Assembly: GCA_965208815.1 (NCBI GenBank)
Contig: OZ242357.1
Location: 2,790,001-2,854,000 of the forward strand
DNA length: 64,000 nucleotides
Reading direction: 5' to 3'
From: Bin55 sp009840545
GTDB taxonomy: Bacteria; Pseudomonadota; Gammaproteobacteria; Pseudomonadales; Azotimanducaceae
This document shows, in pieces, positions 35,049 through 44,142 of the stretch. Position 1 is the first letter of the stretch, and every line of letters begins with the position of its first letter. Made by a program: the position numbers and the translations under genes. The notes beneath the pieces were generated by a model. The model worked only from the letters and a program-made list of their open reading frames with translations. It did not search any database and had not been told where the DNA came from.

Positions 35049-35168
35049 ATTTGCGTCGACATACCCGGCGAAAGAACAGAATCGCGAGACAATTTGACCA
35101 AATTGATGTGTGGTGATCACTACCGTATCGAACACGTTCAGGTCCTCTCCCATTAGAAAATAGAAGAC

Positions 35169-36689
35169 ATGGACGAATCTACGACAGTCGTAAGCCTAGT
35201 GGAATTCCTGGCTCAGCTGTTTGTGTTCGCAATCGGAATAGCTGCTTTGCTGATTGTCATTCTGTATGTGCGGGATATCACCCAACGTAGGCACGCCATT
35301 CGTCGGAATTTTCCCGTTATTGGAAGATTCCGAGACTTCTTCGAACACCTGGGCGTCTTTTTCCGGGCGTATTTCTTCGCATTGGACCGAGAGGAAATGC
35401 CCTTTAACCGAGCAGAGAGATCCTGGGTGTACAAAGCTTCCAAGAACGAAAGCAATGTCGTTCCGTTCGGATCTACGAGAGATCTCAAAAAACCAGGAAC
35501 GACCATATTCGCAAACACCGCGTATCCCACACTTTCCGAAGACGCTGCAGAGCCCGATTCACTTCTCATTGGACCCTATGTGCCCAATCCCTACGAGGTC
35601 AAATCGTTTTTCCACATTTCCGCAATGAGCTACGGTGCGATTTCGCGACCCGCCGCGATTGCACTATCGAATGGAGCGCGAATGGCCAATATCTGGATGA
35701 ATACGGGAGAAGGTGGACTGTGCGAACACCATCTAACTGGTGGTGCGGACATAGTTTTTCAGATTGGTACCGCGAAATACGGTTGTCGAGATGCAGATGG
35801 CAGCTTGTCCGAACAAAGACTGGCTGAATTGGCACAACAGAGTGCGGTGAAAATGTTCGAGATCAAAATCTCGCAGGGTGCAAAGCCAGGCAAAGGCGGC
35901 ATTCTTCCCGCGGCGAAAGTTACCGAAGAAATTGCAGAAATTCGGGGCATCGAAGTAGGAAAGAGTTCTATAAGCCCTAATCGCCACGTCGAAATCGAAA
36001 ATACTTCCGATCTCTTGGATTACGTAGCTCACATTCGCAACATAACCAAAAAACCGACTGGATTCAAAGCCGTGATCGGCTCAGCAGATTGGATCGAGGA
36101 AGTCTGCGAAGAGATCGTGGCCCGCGGAGAGGAATCTGCACCCGACTTTATCGCCGTCGACAGCGCAGACGGCGGTAGCGGAGCTGCTCCAATGAGTCTG
36201 ATCGACAATATGGGGCTGCCCATTCGAGAAGCTCTTCCTCTCGTTGTCGACACTCTACGTGGTTATGGCCTCAGAGATCGTGTTCGTGTAATTTCCAGTG
36301 GAAAACTTATCACTCCCGTCGAAGTGGCTTGGGCACTGTGCATGGGCGCAGATTTTGTGACTTCCGCCCGAGGGTTTATGTTCTCGCTGGGCTGTATTCA
36401 GGCACTTCAATGCGACCGTAACACATGCCCCACCGGTGTTACTACTCACAACAAGAGCTTGCAAAAAGGTCTCGACATAAGGGACAAGTCTCTCCGAGTG
36501 ATGCATTACGCACAAAACATTCAGCACGAAGTGGGTACCATTGCGCATTCTTGCGGAGTTCGGGAGCCGAGAGAAATGGAACGATCTCACTGCAGGATCG
36601 TTCAAGCGAACGGACTCTCTATTCCCCTGGATCTCATTCGTCCCAACGTCGAGCCAGGTTCACTATTAGCTAACAGGAAAAATAACTGA
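35169..36689 (+). CDS. FMN-binding glutamate synthase family protein
   Basis: A 506-residue protein. An N-terminal membrane helix (about 9-36) precedes a TIM-barrel domain like the FMN domain of glutamate synthase. Visible features are F-H-I-S-A-M-S-Y-G-A-I-S near 141-152, the Q-G-A-K-P-G-K-G-G block near 236-244, A-V-D-S-A-D-G-G-S-G-A-A near 328-339, and C-I-Q-A-L-Q-C-D-R-N-T-C-P-T-G-V near 412-427. Those three Cys match the 3Fe-4S ligands of GltS. There is no glutaminase domain, so ammonia-dependent or other FMN oxidoreductase activity is possible. The nitroreductase gene follows with one base between. Confidence 0.88.
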   Translation: MDESTTVVSLVEFLAQLFVFAIGIAALLIVILYVRDITQRRHAIRRNFPVIGRFRDFFEHLGVFFRAYFFALDREEMPFNRAERSWVYKASKNESNVVPFGSTRDLKKPGTTIFANTAYPTLSEDAAEPDSLLIGPYVPNPYEVKSFFHISAMSYGAISRPAAIALSNGARMANIWMNTGEGGLCEHHLTGGADIVFQIGTAKYGCRDADGSLSEQRLAELAQQSAVKMFEIKISQGAKPGKGGILPAAKVTEEIAEIRGIEVGKSSISPNRHVEIENTSDLLDYVAHIRNITKKPTGFKAVIGSADWIEEVCEEIVARGEESAPDFIAVDSADGGSGAAPMSLIDNMGLPIREALPLVVDTLRGYGLRDRVRVISSGKLITPVEVAWALCMGADFVTSARGFMFSLGCIQALQCDRNTCPTGVTTHNKSLQKGLDIRDKSLRVMHYAQNIQHEVGTIAHSCGVREPREMERSHCRIVQANGLSIPLDLIRPNVEPGSLLANRKNN

Positions 36690-36690
36690 T

Positions 36691-37353
36691 ATGGAACTCT
36701 ACGAGGTCATGCGGACTACATTCGCGGCAAGGCAATTCACACCTGAGGAAGTCCCTAATGATGTTCTTGCGAGAATTCTCGACAACGCTCGTTTTGCACC
36801 GAGCGGCGGCAATCGACAAGGTTGGCGCGTCATAGTCATTCGGGATCAAGCCAAGCGTGAGACACTCGTGCCAATCGTGACTTCTGTAATGAGCCGATAT
36901 CGCGCTCAGGTAAACGCCGGCGAGAACCCTTTCAATACCATCAATCCCTCCCAAGTAACGCAGGCTGACATCGACAACGTCGATCTTCCTCCTTCGTACG
37001 CTCGGCAATTTGTCGACGCTCCGGTGCTCTTGCTAATCCTCGTGGATCTTTCCGTTGTTGCGTCAATGGACAGTGAATTGGCCCGCGTGGGAGTCGTATC
37101 GGGCGGATCGATCTATCCTTTCGCATGGAACATCCTGTTGGCCGCTCGTAGAGAAGGCTATGGAGGAACGCTCACGACGTTTCTCGCGCCCTTCGAAGCG
37201 GATGTGAAGAAACTCTTCAACATTCCCGAACGCTACGCGGTGAGCGCTCTATTGCCCATTGGCAAACCTGTCAAACAACTGACAAAGCTACGACGAAATC
37301 CGGTATCGAGTTTTGCGACGATCGACTCTTTTGATGGTGAATCGTTCAGGTAG
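36691..37353 (+). CDS. Nitroreductase family FMN oxidoreductase
   Basis: A 220-residue protein of the nitroreductase fold. It has the N-terminal R-x-F-T-x-E-x-V block, the FMN-phosphate segment A-P-S-G-G-N-R-Q-G-W (about 36-45), and a C-terminal L-P-I-G-K-P segment near 188-193. Such proteins are homodimers that reduce nitro compounds, quinones or enones with NAD(P)H. It starts one base after the glutamate-synthase-like gene and may be co-translated with it. The substrate is unknown. Confidence 0.88.
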   Translation: MELYEVMRTTFAARQFTPEEVPNDVLARILDNARFAPSGGNRQGWRVIVIRDQAKRETLVPIVTSVMSRYRAQVNAGENPFNTINPSQVTQADIDNVDLPPSYARQFVDAPVLLLILVDLSVVASMDSELARVGVVSGGSIYPFAWNILLAARREGYGGTLTTFLAPFEADVKKLFNIPERYAVSALLPIGKPVKQLTKLRRNPVSSFATIDSFDGESFR

Positions 37354-37511
37354 TTGCTAGATCTACGATTTCTTGCGATTTTCAAACTAGATAAGAACTC
37401 ACAAGAGTATTATTGTTTGAACCTAGACCGACAGCCAACAAGCAGTCCTAAAGGGAAGGATCCGTCGCAATTGACGTTCGTGCCCAGTTGCATTGAGGAA
37501 CGAGGAGCCTC

Positions 37512-37958
37512 GTGGAGTTTCAAGGTGAATCCAATATTCCAGCGCCCTGTCAGGAGGTGTGGGATGCACTGTTGGATCCCGAAGTACTCAAGGAATGTAT
37601 CGACGGATGCCAGGAGATGACCCAAGTCTCCGAGCATCAATACCTTGCCAAAGTTCGAGCCAGAATTGGCCCGGTTCGTACCACGTTTTCAGCCAACATC
37701 CAAATGGTGGATGTCGTAGCTCCCACAAGCTACACCTTGGAAGTTAGCGCAACTGGTGGCGCAGCAGGCTTTGGAAAGGGATCCGCTTCGATTTCGCTTG
37801 ACGACCACGGATCTGAAACCCAAATGCATTACGCCGTCAACGGAGTAGTCGGCGGAAAACTGGCACAAATCGGTTCGAGGCTTATCGGCGGAGTAATTGA
37901 CAAGCTGACAACCCACTTTTTTACAAAGTTCGTCGAACGATGGACCCTTCAAACATAG
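37512..37958 (+). CDS. coxG: CoxG-like SRPBCC protein of the molybdenum hydroxylase cluster
   Basis: A 148-residue START/SRPBCC-fold protein that begins with E-F-Q-G-E-S-N-I-P-A-P and has a helical cap at 17-35. It ends with a long helix (about 121-144) that could touch the membrane. CoxG proteins anchor or help mature CO-dehydrogenase-type molybdenum hydroxylases. GTG 37512 is the start; an AGGAACGAGGAG stretch precedes it. It is first in the cluster, 22 bases before coxS. It ends without the extra C-terminal membrane anchor found in longer CoxG proteins. Confidence 0.85.
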   Translation: MEFQGESNIPAPCQEVWDALLDPEVLKECIDGCQEMTQVSEHQYLAKVRARIGPVRTTFSANIQMVDVVAPTSYTLEVSATGGAAGFGKGSASISLDDHGSETQMHYAVNGVVGGKLAQIGSRLIGGVIDKLTTHFFTKFVERWTLQT

Positions 37959-37980
37959 ATTCCCCAACAAGGAGAATGAA

Positions 37981-38442
<462 letters not shown>

Positions 38443-38448
38443 GAGGAT

Positions 38449-40800
38449 GTGATGGCAACAGAAACTGGAATAGGCGCATCCGTACGAAGAACGGAGGACG
38501 CTAGATTCATTACGGGTACCGGGAGATACACCGACGATATCAACGTTCCGGGTCAAACTTACTGTGTATTCGTTAGATCAACTCACGCCAGAGCCACGAT
38601 TAAGAGTATCGACACGTCGGACGCGCTATCGACCCCCGGGGTCGTAGCCGCATTTGTCGGTGCCGACCTCGCGAAGGACGAAATTGGCGACCTCCCTTGT
38701 GGATGGTTGGTCAAGTCAAAGGACGGTTCGGACATGATCGCGCCGCCACATCCGCCCATCGCACCGGAACGAGTCAACTACGTCGGTGAACCCTATGCGC
38801 TCGTTATTGGCGAGACTGTGCAGGCAGCCAAGGATGGAGCGGAAGCAATTGTCGCCGATTTTGAAATACAGACCCCCGTGATGGATGTGGCTTCTGCAAC
38901 GCAGAGCGAACAAATTCATGAGAGCGTACCCTCCAATAGATCGTATGACTGGGAGTTGGGAGACAAGGCAGCAACGGACGCAGCATTCGAAAACGCCGCG
39001 CACGTGACATCGCTCGACATCGTAAACAATCGATTAATTCCTAACGCAATTGAGCCACGTGCCGCGTTGGGTTCCTTTGATGCAGCGTCTGAAACCTACA
39101 CGCTTCACACAACGTCGCAAAACCCGCATTTGGAACGCCTTGTTCTTGCTGCGTTTGTCAACATTGCACCCGAAGCGAAATTGCATGTGGTTTCCCCAGA
39201 TGTGGGAGGCGGATTTGGATCGAAGATCTTTGTGTATGCAGAAGAAACGGCTGTGATTTGGGCTTCGGCCAAAGTCGGGCGACCTGTCAAGTGGACAGCT
39301 GACCGAGTGGAATCGTTCTTGTCGGACGCACATGGCAGAGACCATGTAACACATGCGGAATTGGCTCTCTCCGAAGAAGGCGATTTTCTTGGGTTGAGAG
39401 TCAAGACTACGGCCAACATGGGGGCTTATCTTTCGACGTTCGCATCGAGCGTACCTACCTACCTCTACGGCACCCTGATGGCGGGGCAGTACAAGACACC
39501 CGCAATCTACGTTGAAGTGCAGGCAGTGTTCACCAACACAGCTCCAGTTGACGCCTATAGAGGAGCCGGGAGACCCGAAGCAACCTATGTCGTAGAACGG
39601 CTCGTGGAAACTGCAGCCCGAGAGCTCAACACCGATGTAGCTGAATTGCGCCGTCGAAATTTCATCAATCCCGAGGACTTTCCCTATGAGACTCCTGTTG
39701 CACTCACTTACGACACAGGAAACTATGCGGCTAGTCTAGACAAGGCTTTGGAATACGCAAATTACTCGGGATTCGCTTCACGAAAAGCTCGGTCCGAAGC
39801 GGATGGCAAACGTCGTGGATTAGGATTCTCTTGTTATATCGAGGCATGTGGACTAGCACCTTCCCAGGTGGCTCTGTCGCTGGGGGCTGGAGTCGGACTC
39901 TTCGAGTCAGCCGAAGTTCGGGTGGATGTCACAGGATCGGTAACCGTCATGACCGGAGCGCACAGCCACGGACAAGGACACGAAACCACCTTCGCTCAGC
40001 TCGTTTCGGACAAACTAGGCATCCCCTTCGAGAACGTTTCCGTCGAACACGGTGACACACGTCGATCGGACTATGGACTAGGAACATACGGCTCACGGTC
40101 AATAGCCGTTGGAGGCTCCGCAATCTCGAAAGCCACCGACAAGATCGTTACCAAAGCGAAGAAGATCGCGGCACACATGCTCGATAGTGAGGAGGATCAG
40201 GTGTCGTTTGACGATGGAATCTTCACTATTCCCGATTCGAATGAATCATTGACATTTGGAGAAGTTGCATTTTCGGCGTACGTACCTGGTAATTTCCCTC
40301 TCGATGAACTCGAACCCGGATTGTCAGAGAAGGCTTTCTATGATCCCGCCAATTTCACCTATCCGGCAGGAACGCATATCTGTGAAGTGGAGATCGACTC
40401 GGAGACGGGAACTACTTCGATTGTTTCGTTCGTTGCAGTAGACGATTTCGGAAACGTCATCAATCCCATGATTGTGGAGGGCCAGGTCCACGGGGGACTC
40501 GCTCAGGGGATTGGGCAAGCATTGCTAGAGCACGGAATTTACGATTCTGATGGCCAGCTCTTCTCAGGATCGTATATGGACTACACAATGCCTAGGGCTG
40601 ATGATCTTCCCGACTTTGTCGTAGATACCACTTCAACACCGTGCACCCACAATCCGCTCGGAGTTAAAGGATGCGGCGAGGCAGGTGCGATCGGCGCAAC
40701 TGCAGCAGTGATGAATGCCATCACGGATGCTCTCGGAGTTAAGGATCTACCGATGCCAGCGACATCTGAAACTGTGTGGCGAGCGATTCAGGGAGGTTAG
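38449..40800 (+). CDS. coxL: Form II CO-dehydrogenase-like molybdopterin large subunit
   Basis: A 783-residue molybdenum hydroxylase large subunit. The active-site loop reads A-Y-R-G-A-G-R (residues 369-375). That is the form II signature; proven CO oxidisers (form I) have A-Y-x-C-S-F-R there. The catalytic Glu is E744 in G-C-G-E-A-G. The order is coxG-S-L-M, unlike the usual form I M-S-L. Form II enzymes may oxidise CO poorly or act on other substrates, such as aldehydes or N-heterocycles. The neighbouring quinone oxidoreductase and enoyl-CoA hydratase favour an organic substrate. The protein should form (LMS)2. Confidence 0.92.
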   Translation: MMATETGIGASVRRTEDARFITGTGRYTDDINVPGQTYCVFVRSTHARATIKSIDTSDALSTPGVVAAFVGADLAKDEIGDLPCGWLVKSKDGSDMIAPPHPPIAPERVNYVGEPYALVIGETVQAAKDGAEAIVADFEIQTPVMDVASATQSEQIHESVPSNRSYDWELGDKAATDAAFENAAHVTSLDIVNNRLIPNAIEPRAALGSFDAASETYTLHTTSQNPHLERLVLAAFVNIAPEAKLHVVSPDVGGGFGSKIFVYAEETAVIWASAKVGRPVKWTADRVESFLSDAHGRDHVTHAELALSEEGDFLGLRVKTTANMGAYLSTFASSVPTYLYGTLMAGQYKTPAIYVEVQAVFTNTAPVDAYRGAGRPEATYVVERLVETAARELNTDVAELRRRNFINPEDFPYETPVALTYDTGNYAASLDKALEYANYSGFASRKARSEADGKRRGLGFSCYIEACGLAPSQVALSLGAGVGLFESAEVRVDVTGSVTVMTGAHSHGQGHETTFAQLVSDKLGIPFENVSVEHGDTRRSDYGLGTYGSRSIAVGGSAISKATDKIVTKAKKIAAHMLDSEEDQVSFDDGIFTIPDSNESLTFGEVAFSAYVPGNFPLDELEPGLSEKAFYDPANFTYPAGTHICEVEIDSETGTTSIVSFVAVDDFGNVINPMIVEGQVHGGLAQGIGQALLEHGIYDSDGQLFSGSYMDYTMPRADDLPDFVVDTTSTPCTHNPLGVKGCGEAGAIGATAAVMNAITDALGVKDLPMPATSETVWRAIQGG

Positions 40801-40802
40801 AC

Positions 40803-41585
40803 ATGTACTCATTTCGATACCACAGAGCCGCTTCAATAGAAGAAGCTAAAGAATTGCACACGACGAGCGACGAGGGTGCGTACCTTGCAGGAGGCATGAC
40901 GCTCATTCCAACTCTCAAACAGAGGCTGGCGGACGTCGATGATGTCATCGACCTTGGCGGAATCGAGAGCCTAAAGGGAGTTATGACGTCCGGAATCTCA
41001 ATGAAGGTCGGTGGAATGGCGGTGCACAACGAAGTTGCAGCCAACGCCACAATTGACGCACTCCGACACTTGGCCAGCGGAATTGGAGACCCTCAGGTAA
41101 GGAATCGGGGAACGATTGGAGGATCGATTGCGAACAACGATCCCGCTGCCGATTATCCCGCCGCAGTTCTCGGTCTGAATGCCACTATCCATACCAACGG
41201 GCGAACGATAGGAGCAGACGACTTCTTTACGGGCATGTTTGATACTGCCCTCGGCGACGGCGAAATTGTCACTGCCGTGGAATTTCCTATGCCGTCTCGA
41301 GCAGCCTACATCAAGTTTCCGAATCCTGCGTCGCGATATGCGGTTGTTGGAGTGATGGTTTCCGAAACCAATGGCAATGTTCGAGTAGCCGTTACTGGTG
41401 CTGGAACTTGCGTGTTCCGTGCATCAGCAATGGAGGAAGCACTCACGAGTGACTTCGCCGCCGAGTCAATTAGCGGCATTTCCATGGATTCTTCGAGCTT
41501 CAATTCAGACATTCATGCTTCCGCAGAGTACCGTGCCCACCTAGTCGGGGTGATGGCGCAACGCGCTGTTTCGCAAATCTCGTAA
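40803..41585 (+). CDS. coxM: CO dehydrogenase-type FAD-binding medium subunit
   Basis: A 260-residue FAD-binding subunit of the molybdenum hydroxylase. FAD motifs A-G-G-M-T-L-I-P near 32-39 and T-I-G-G-S-I-A-N-N-D-P-A-A-D-Y-P near 105-120 are clear. Start ATG 40803 is supported by GGGAGGTT just upstream; a GTG at 40776 would overlap coxL and lacks such support. It passes electrons from CoxS to the acceptor. It overlaps the next gene by one base (TAATG). It is slightly shorter than many CoxM proteins, with the C-terminal part still present. Confidence 0.93.
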   Translation: MYSFRYHRAASIEEAKELHTTSDEGAYLAGGMTLIPTLKQRLADVDDVIDLGGIESLKGVMTSGISMKVGGMAVHNEVAANATIDALRHLASGIGDPQVRNRGTIGGSIANNDPAADYPAAVLGLNATIHTNGRTIGADDFFTGMFDTALGDGEIVTAVEFPMPSRAAYIKFPNPASRYAVVGVMVSETNGNVRVAVTGAGTCVFRASAMEEALTSDFAAESISGISMDSSSFNSDIHASAEYRAHLVGVMAQRAVSQIS

Positions 41586-42628
41586 TGGCGCGAATACGAA
41601 CCTATCGATGCCATGAACTAAACGAAGATATTGCGAGCATTAGGCTCGACGAGATCGAGATTCCCGCACCTGGACCGGATGAGGTTCAGGTGCGAATCAT
41701 GGCGTGTTCGGTCAATTTCCCCGACTTGCTCATGATTCAGGGAAAGTACCAACACAAGCCCCCTCTTCCCTTCGCTCCGGGTGGAGAAGGCGCGGGTGAA
41801 ATAGCCGAAGTAGGCCGAAACGTGACCGCTGTCAAATCGGGCGACTCCGTGGTCTTTGGTTGTCGCTCCGGCGGCTTCTCCGATGCAATCAACCTACCAG
41901 CAAGTTCGGTTAGACCATTACCTCCAGGCATGTCTTTCGCCAAAGGAGCAAGCTACGGAACTGCATATCAAACTGCGTGGGTGGCACTTTCTCACGGAGG
42001 ATCACTTCAAGAGGGAGAGTGGCTCATGGTTCATGGCGCAACGGGTGGAGTGGGTATGGCCGCTGTTGATGTCGGAAAGCTTCTTGGAGCAAAGGTAATC
42101 GGTACAGGTGGCCGCGACGACAAGCTCGCAGTTGTCTCGAGTCGGGGAGCAGACGAAGTCATCAACTACACCCTACCTGAAGGTCGGCTTGGCGGTTTTC
42201 GCCACCGCGTGAAGGAAATTACAGGAACAGGAGGAGCCGACGTGATCCTAGATCCCGTGGGTGGGGACGTCTTTGACGAGAGTATGCGTTGCGTCAATTT
42301 TGGAGGAAGAATTGTGACTGTCGGTTTTACGAGCGGGCGTTGGCCGCAAGCCGCCGTAAATCTCATCCTTATCAAAGAGGTTTCACTTATCGGAATACGT
42401 GCTGGTGAGATCGGTCGTAGAAATCCCGAGTTGGGGCGACGATTGTCACAGGAAATACGAGATCTGGCGTATTCCGGAGCCATCGATCCCTATGTCTGTG
42501 CCGGGTTTCCGCTAGAGCGAGCTGTGGATGCGCTGAAAATGCTTGAGCACCGGAATGTAGTGGGAAAATGTGTAGTGACCATGAACGATTACGAATTTGA
42601 ACCGGATGAAGCGGCTGCAACAGCTTAA
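41585..42628 (+). CDS. NADPH:quinone oxidoreductase-like MDR-family protein
   Basis: A 347-residue medium-chain dehydrogenase/reductase without the structural zinc cysteines, in the QOR/enoyl reductase branch. It has an N-terminal GroES-like domain (C-S-V-N-F-P-D-L-L-M-I-Q-G-K-Y-Q near 39-54) and an NADPH-binding motif H-G-A-T-G-G-V-G-M-A-A near 152-162. The segment A-D-V-I-L-D-P-V-G-G-D near 218-228 is also typical. It probably reduces a quinone or an enoyl/enone group with NADPH. The start overlaps the coxM stop by one base, so it belongs to the cox operon and may act on the same pathway. Confidence 0.9.
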   Translation: MARIRTYRCHELNEDIASIRLDEIEIPAPGPDEVQVRIMACSVNFPDLLMIQGKYQHKPPLPFAPGGEGAGEIAEVGRNVTAVKSGDSVVFGCRSGGFSDAINLPASSVRPLPPGMSFAKGASYGTAYQTAWVALSHGGSLQEGEWLMVHGATGGVGMAAVDVGKLLGAKVIGTGGRDDKLAVVSSRGADEVINYTLPEGRLGGFRHRVKEITGTGGADVILDPVGGDVFDESMRCVNFGGRIVTVGFTSGRWPQAAVNLILIKEVSLIGIRAGEIGRRNPELGRRLSQEIRDLAYSGAIDPYVCAGFPLERAVDALKMLEHRNVVGKCVVTMNDYEFEPDEAAATA

Positions 42629-42732
42629 TGCCGAGAGAGAGAATTTTGACTCTTGTCCGATACAGTCTGAATGGACCACACGAGGCGAAGCAACTGACGG
42701 AGTTTTGCTAGCAAGATTAATTGGAGGGCTCT

Positions 42733-43527
42733 ATGTCGCATACAACAATCCTAACTGAGACACGAGATCGCGTCGGAATCATCCGTCTCAATCGCCCCCA
42801 CAAGCTTAATGCTTGGAATGCCACGATGTCAGGTGAAATCGTCGAGCAGATGACCGAATGGAACGACGATCCTGCCATTGGTGCCATCCTAATGACCGGA
42901 GAAGGACGGGCCTTCTGCGCTGGTGCAGACATTGATGGATTCGCGGAACGAGTCAAGACCAACACCCAGCCCGGTGGCGGCGAGGCGATTCGAAGAGGCG
43001 GTGCTTCGCTGACGCACTTCATACGATCCTCCAAACCAACGGTCGCCGCAATCAATGGCTACGCGGTCGGAGTAGGTTTGACGATGATTCTTCCCTTTGA
43101 TGTTCGAATTGCGTCTAAGAATGCACTGCTTAGCATTCGATTCATCAAGATGGGTCTGATGCCTGAGCTGGGTTCAACTAGGCTCTTGGCTAATCTGATC
43201 GGACTTGGACCGGCAACTGACATGTGCCTCACCGGTCGCATGGTTCCAGCCGATGAAGCACTAGCGATGGGATTGGTTACTGCAGTCACTGATCCGGAGG
43301 ATCTCGAAACCGTTGCAATGGAAAAAGCCACCGAAATCGCGAACAATCCGACTCAGGCGGTCATGATGATCAAGGAATTGCTTAGTCGAAATCCAATGGA
43401 CGCGGACCTTGAAGCAGTGATGGAGCGCGAGAATATACGAGACCAGATCGCCAGACGACTTCCAGATCATCGAGAAGCCGTGGAAGCATTCAAGGAGAAG
43501 CGCAAGGCAAACTTCAATTCTGATTAA
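42733..43527 (+). CDS. Enoyl-CoA hydratase/isomerase family protein
   Basis: A 264-residue crotonase-fold protein. The oxyanion-hole segments are G-x-G-R-A-F-C-A-G-A-D-I near 59-70 and A-I-N-G-Y-A-V-G-V-G-L near 101-111. One of the two usual catalytic Glu is plausible at E138 in M-P-E-L-G-S-T-R, and the other position is less clear. It adds water to, or isomerises, an enoyl-CoA. Start ATG 42733 has GGAGG just before it; a TTG 12 bases upstream is less likely. It lies 104 bases after the quinone oxidoreductase gene and may share the cox operon. Confidence 0.88.
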   Translation: MSHTTILTETRDRVGIIRLNRPHKLNAWNATMSGEIVEQMTEWNDDPAIGAILMTGEGRAFCAGADIDGFAERVKTNTQPGGGEAIRRGGASLTHFIRSSKPTVAAINGYAVGVGLTMILPFDVRIASKNALLSIRFIKMGLMPELGSTRLLANLIGLGPATDMCLTGRMVPADEALAMGLVTAVTDPEDLETVAMEKATEIANNPTQAVMMIKELLSRNPMDADLEAVMERENIRDQIARRLPDHREAVEAFKEKRKANFNSD

Positions 43528-44142
43528 CCGACTATTCCTCGTGAATTGATAGATGCGAACATTGATGTGCAACAATTCTCCGAACGCAAGACGCGTTGAG
43601 CAGAGCACATGGTTGCATCCTCTAAGTGTCTGATATGTACTGTCTATTTCGTCTAGCCGGTGCTACGTCAGTCATGTTGCACCCTGGCTATGTATCTAAT
43701 GGCTCGAGCAGAAATTGAGCCGAACAAATACATTGATTTTTGGAAACGTCTCCCTGCAGAGACACCACTTGTCCACACCCATGTCGTGAATAGCGTCCGC
43801 ACACAAAATATGGAAGACACGCATCACAAGATCCTGAACAAGATTCATGACGATCTTCCACTACTACCCAACGAGAATTAAACATCTTTCGAGAGAGACC
43901 AAAAGCATGGTGCCTCGTTACGATCTCTGTTTTCAAGATTCGAAGACCTGCGCGCAACTATCTAGGCGAACGATCGCTACTCAGCCATAGTTTCTGTTCA
44001 AATCTGAGAATAGACTTTAAGATGCTGGAAAAGCGGCATGAGATTTGCCTACACAAAGTAGACTATTCGAAATCGTTGTGTAGTTGCTTGTTGGCTCCAC
44101 GACTCGCGTTGATTCAGTATTCATTCTTGTGAGAAGACCCAT
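43528..44142. other. Intergenic stretch of 615 bases, no convincing gene
   Basis: The gap between the hydratase gene and the first repeat-protein gene. A 73-codon plus-strand frame (43660-43881) and an 89-codon minus-strand frame (43688-43957) overlap here, but neither has a recognisable domain or a clear ribosome site. No tRNA or strong hairpin was seen. It may carry the promoter of the downstream gene. Confidence 0.4.

Noticed and set aside
38449..40800. Naming the large subunit a true CO dehydrogenase
   Set aside because: The active-site loop is of form II type, not the C-containing form I loop.
43660..43881. A 73-codon plus-strand frame before repeat-protein gene 1
   Set aside because: Unrecognised sequence with weak start; an antisense frame is also open.
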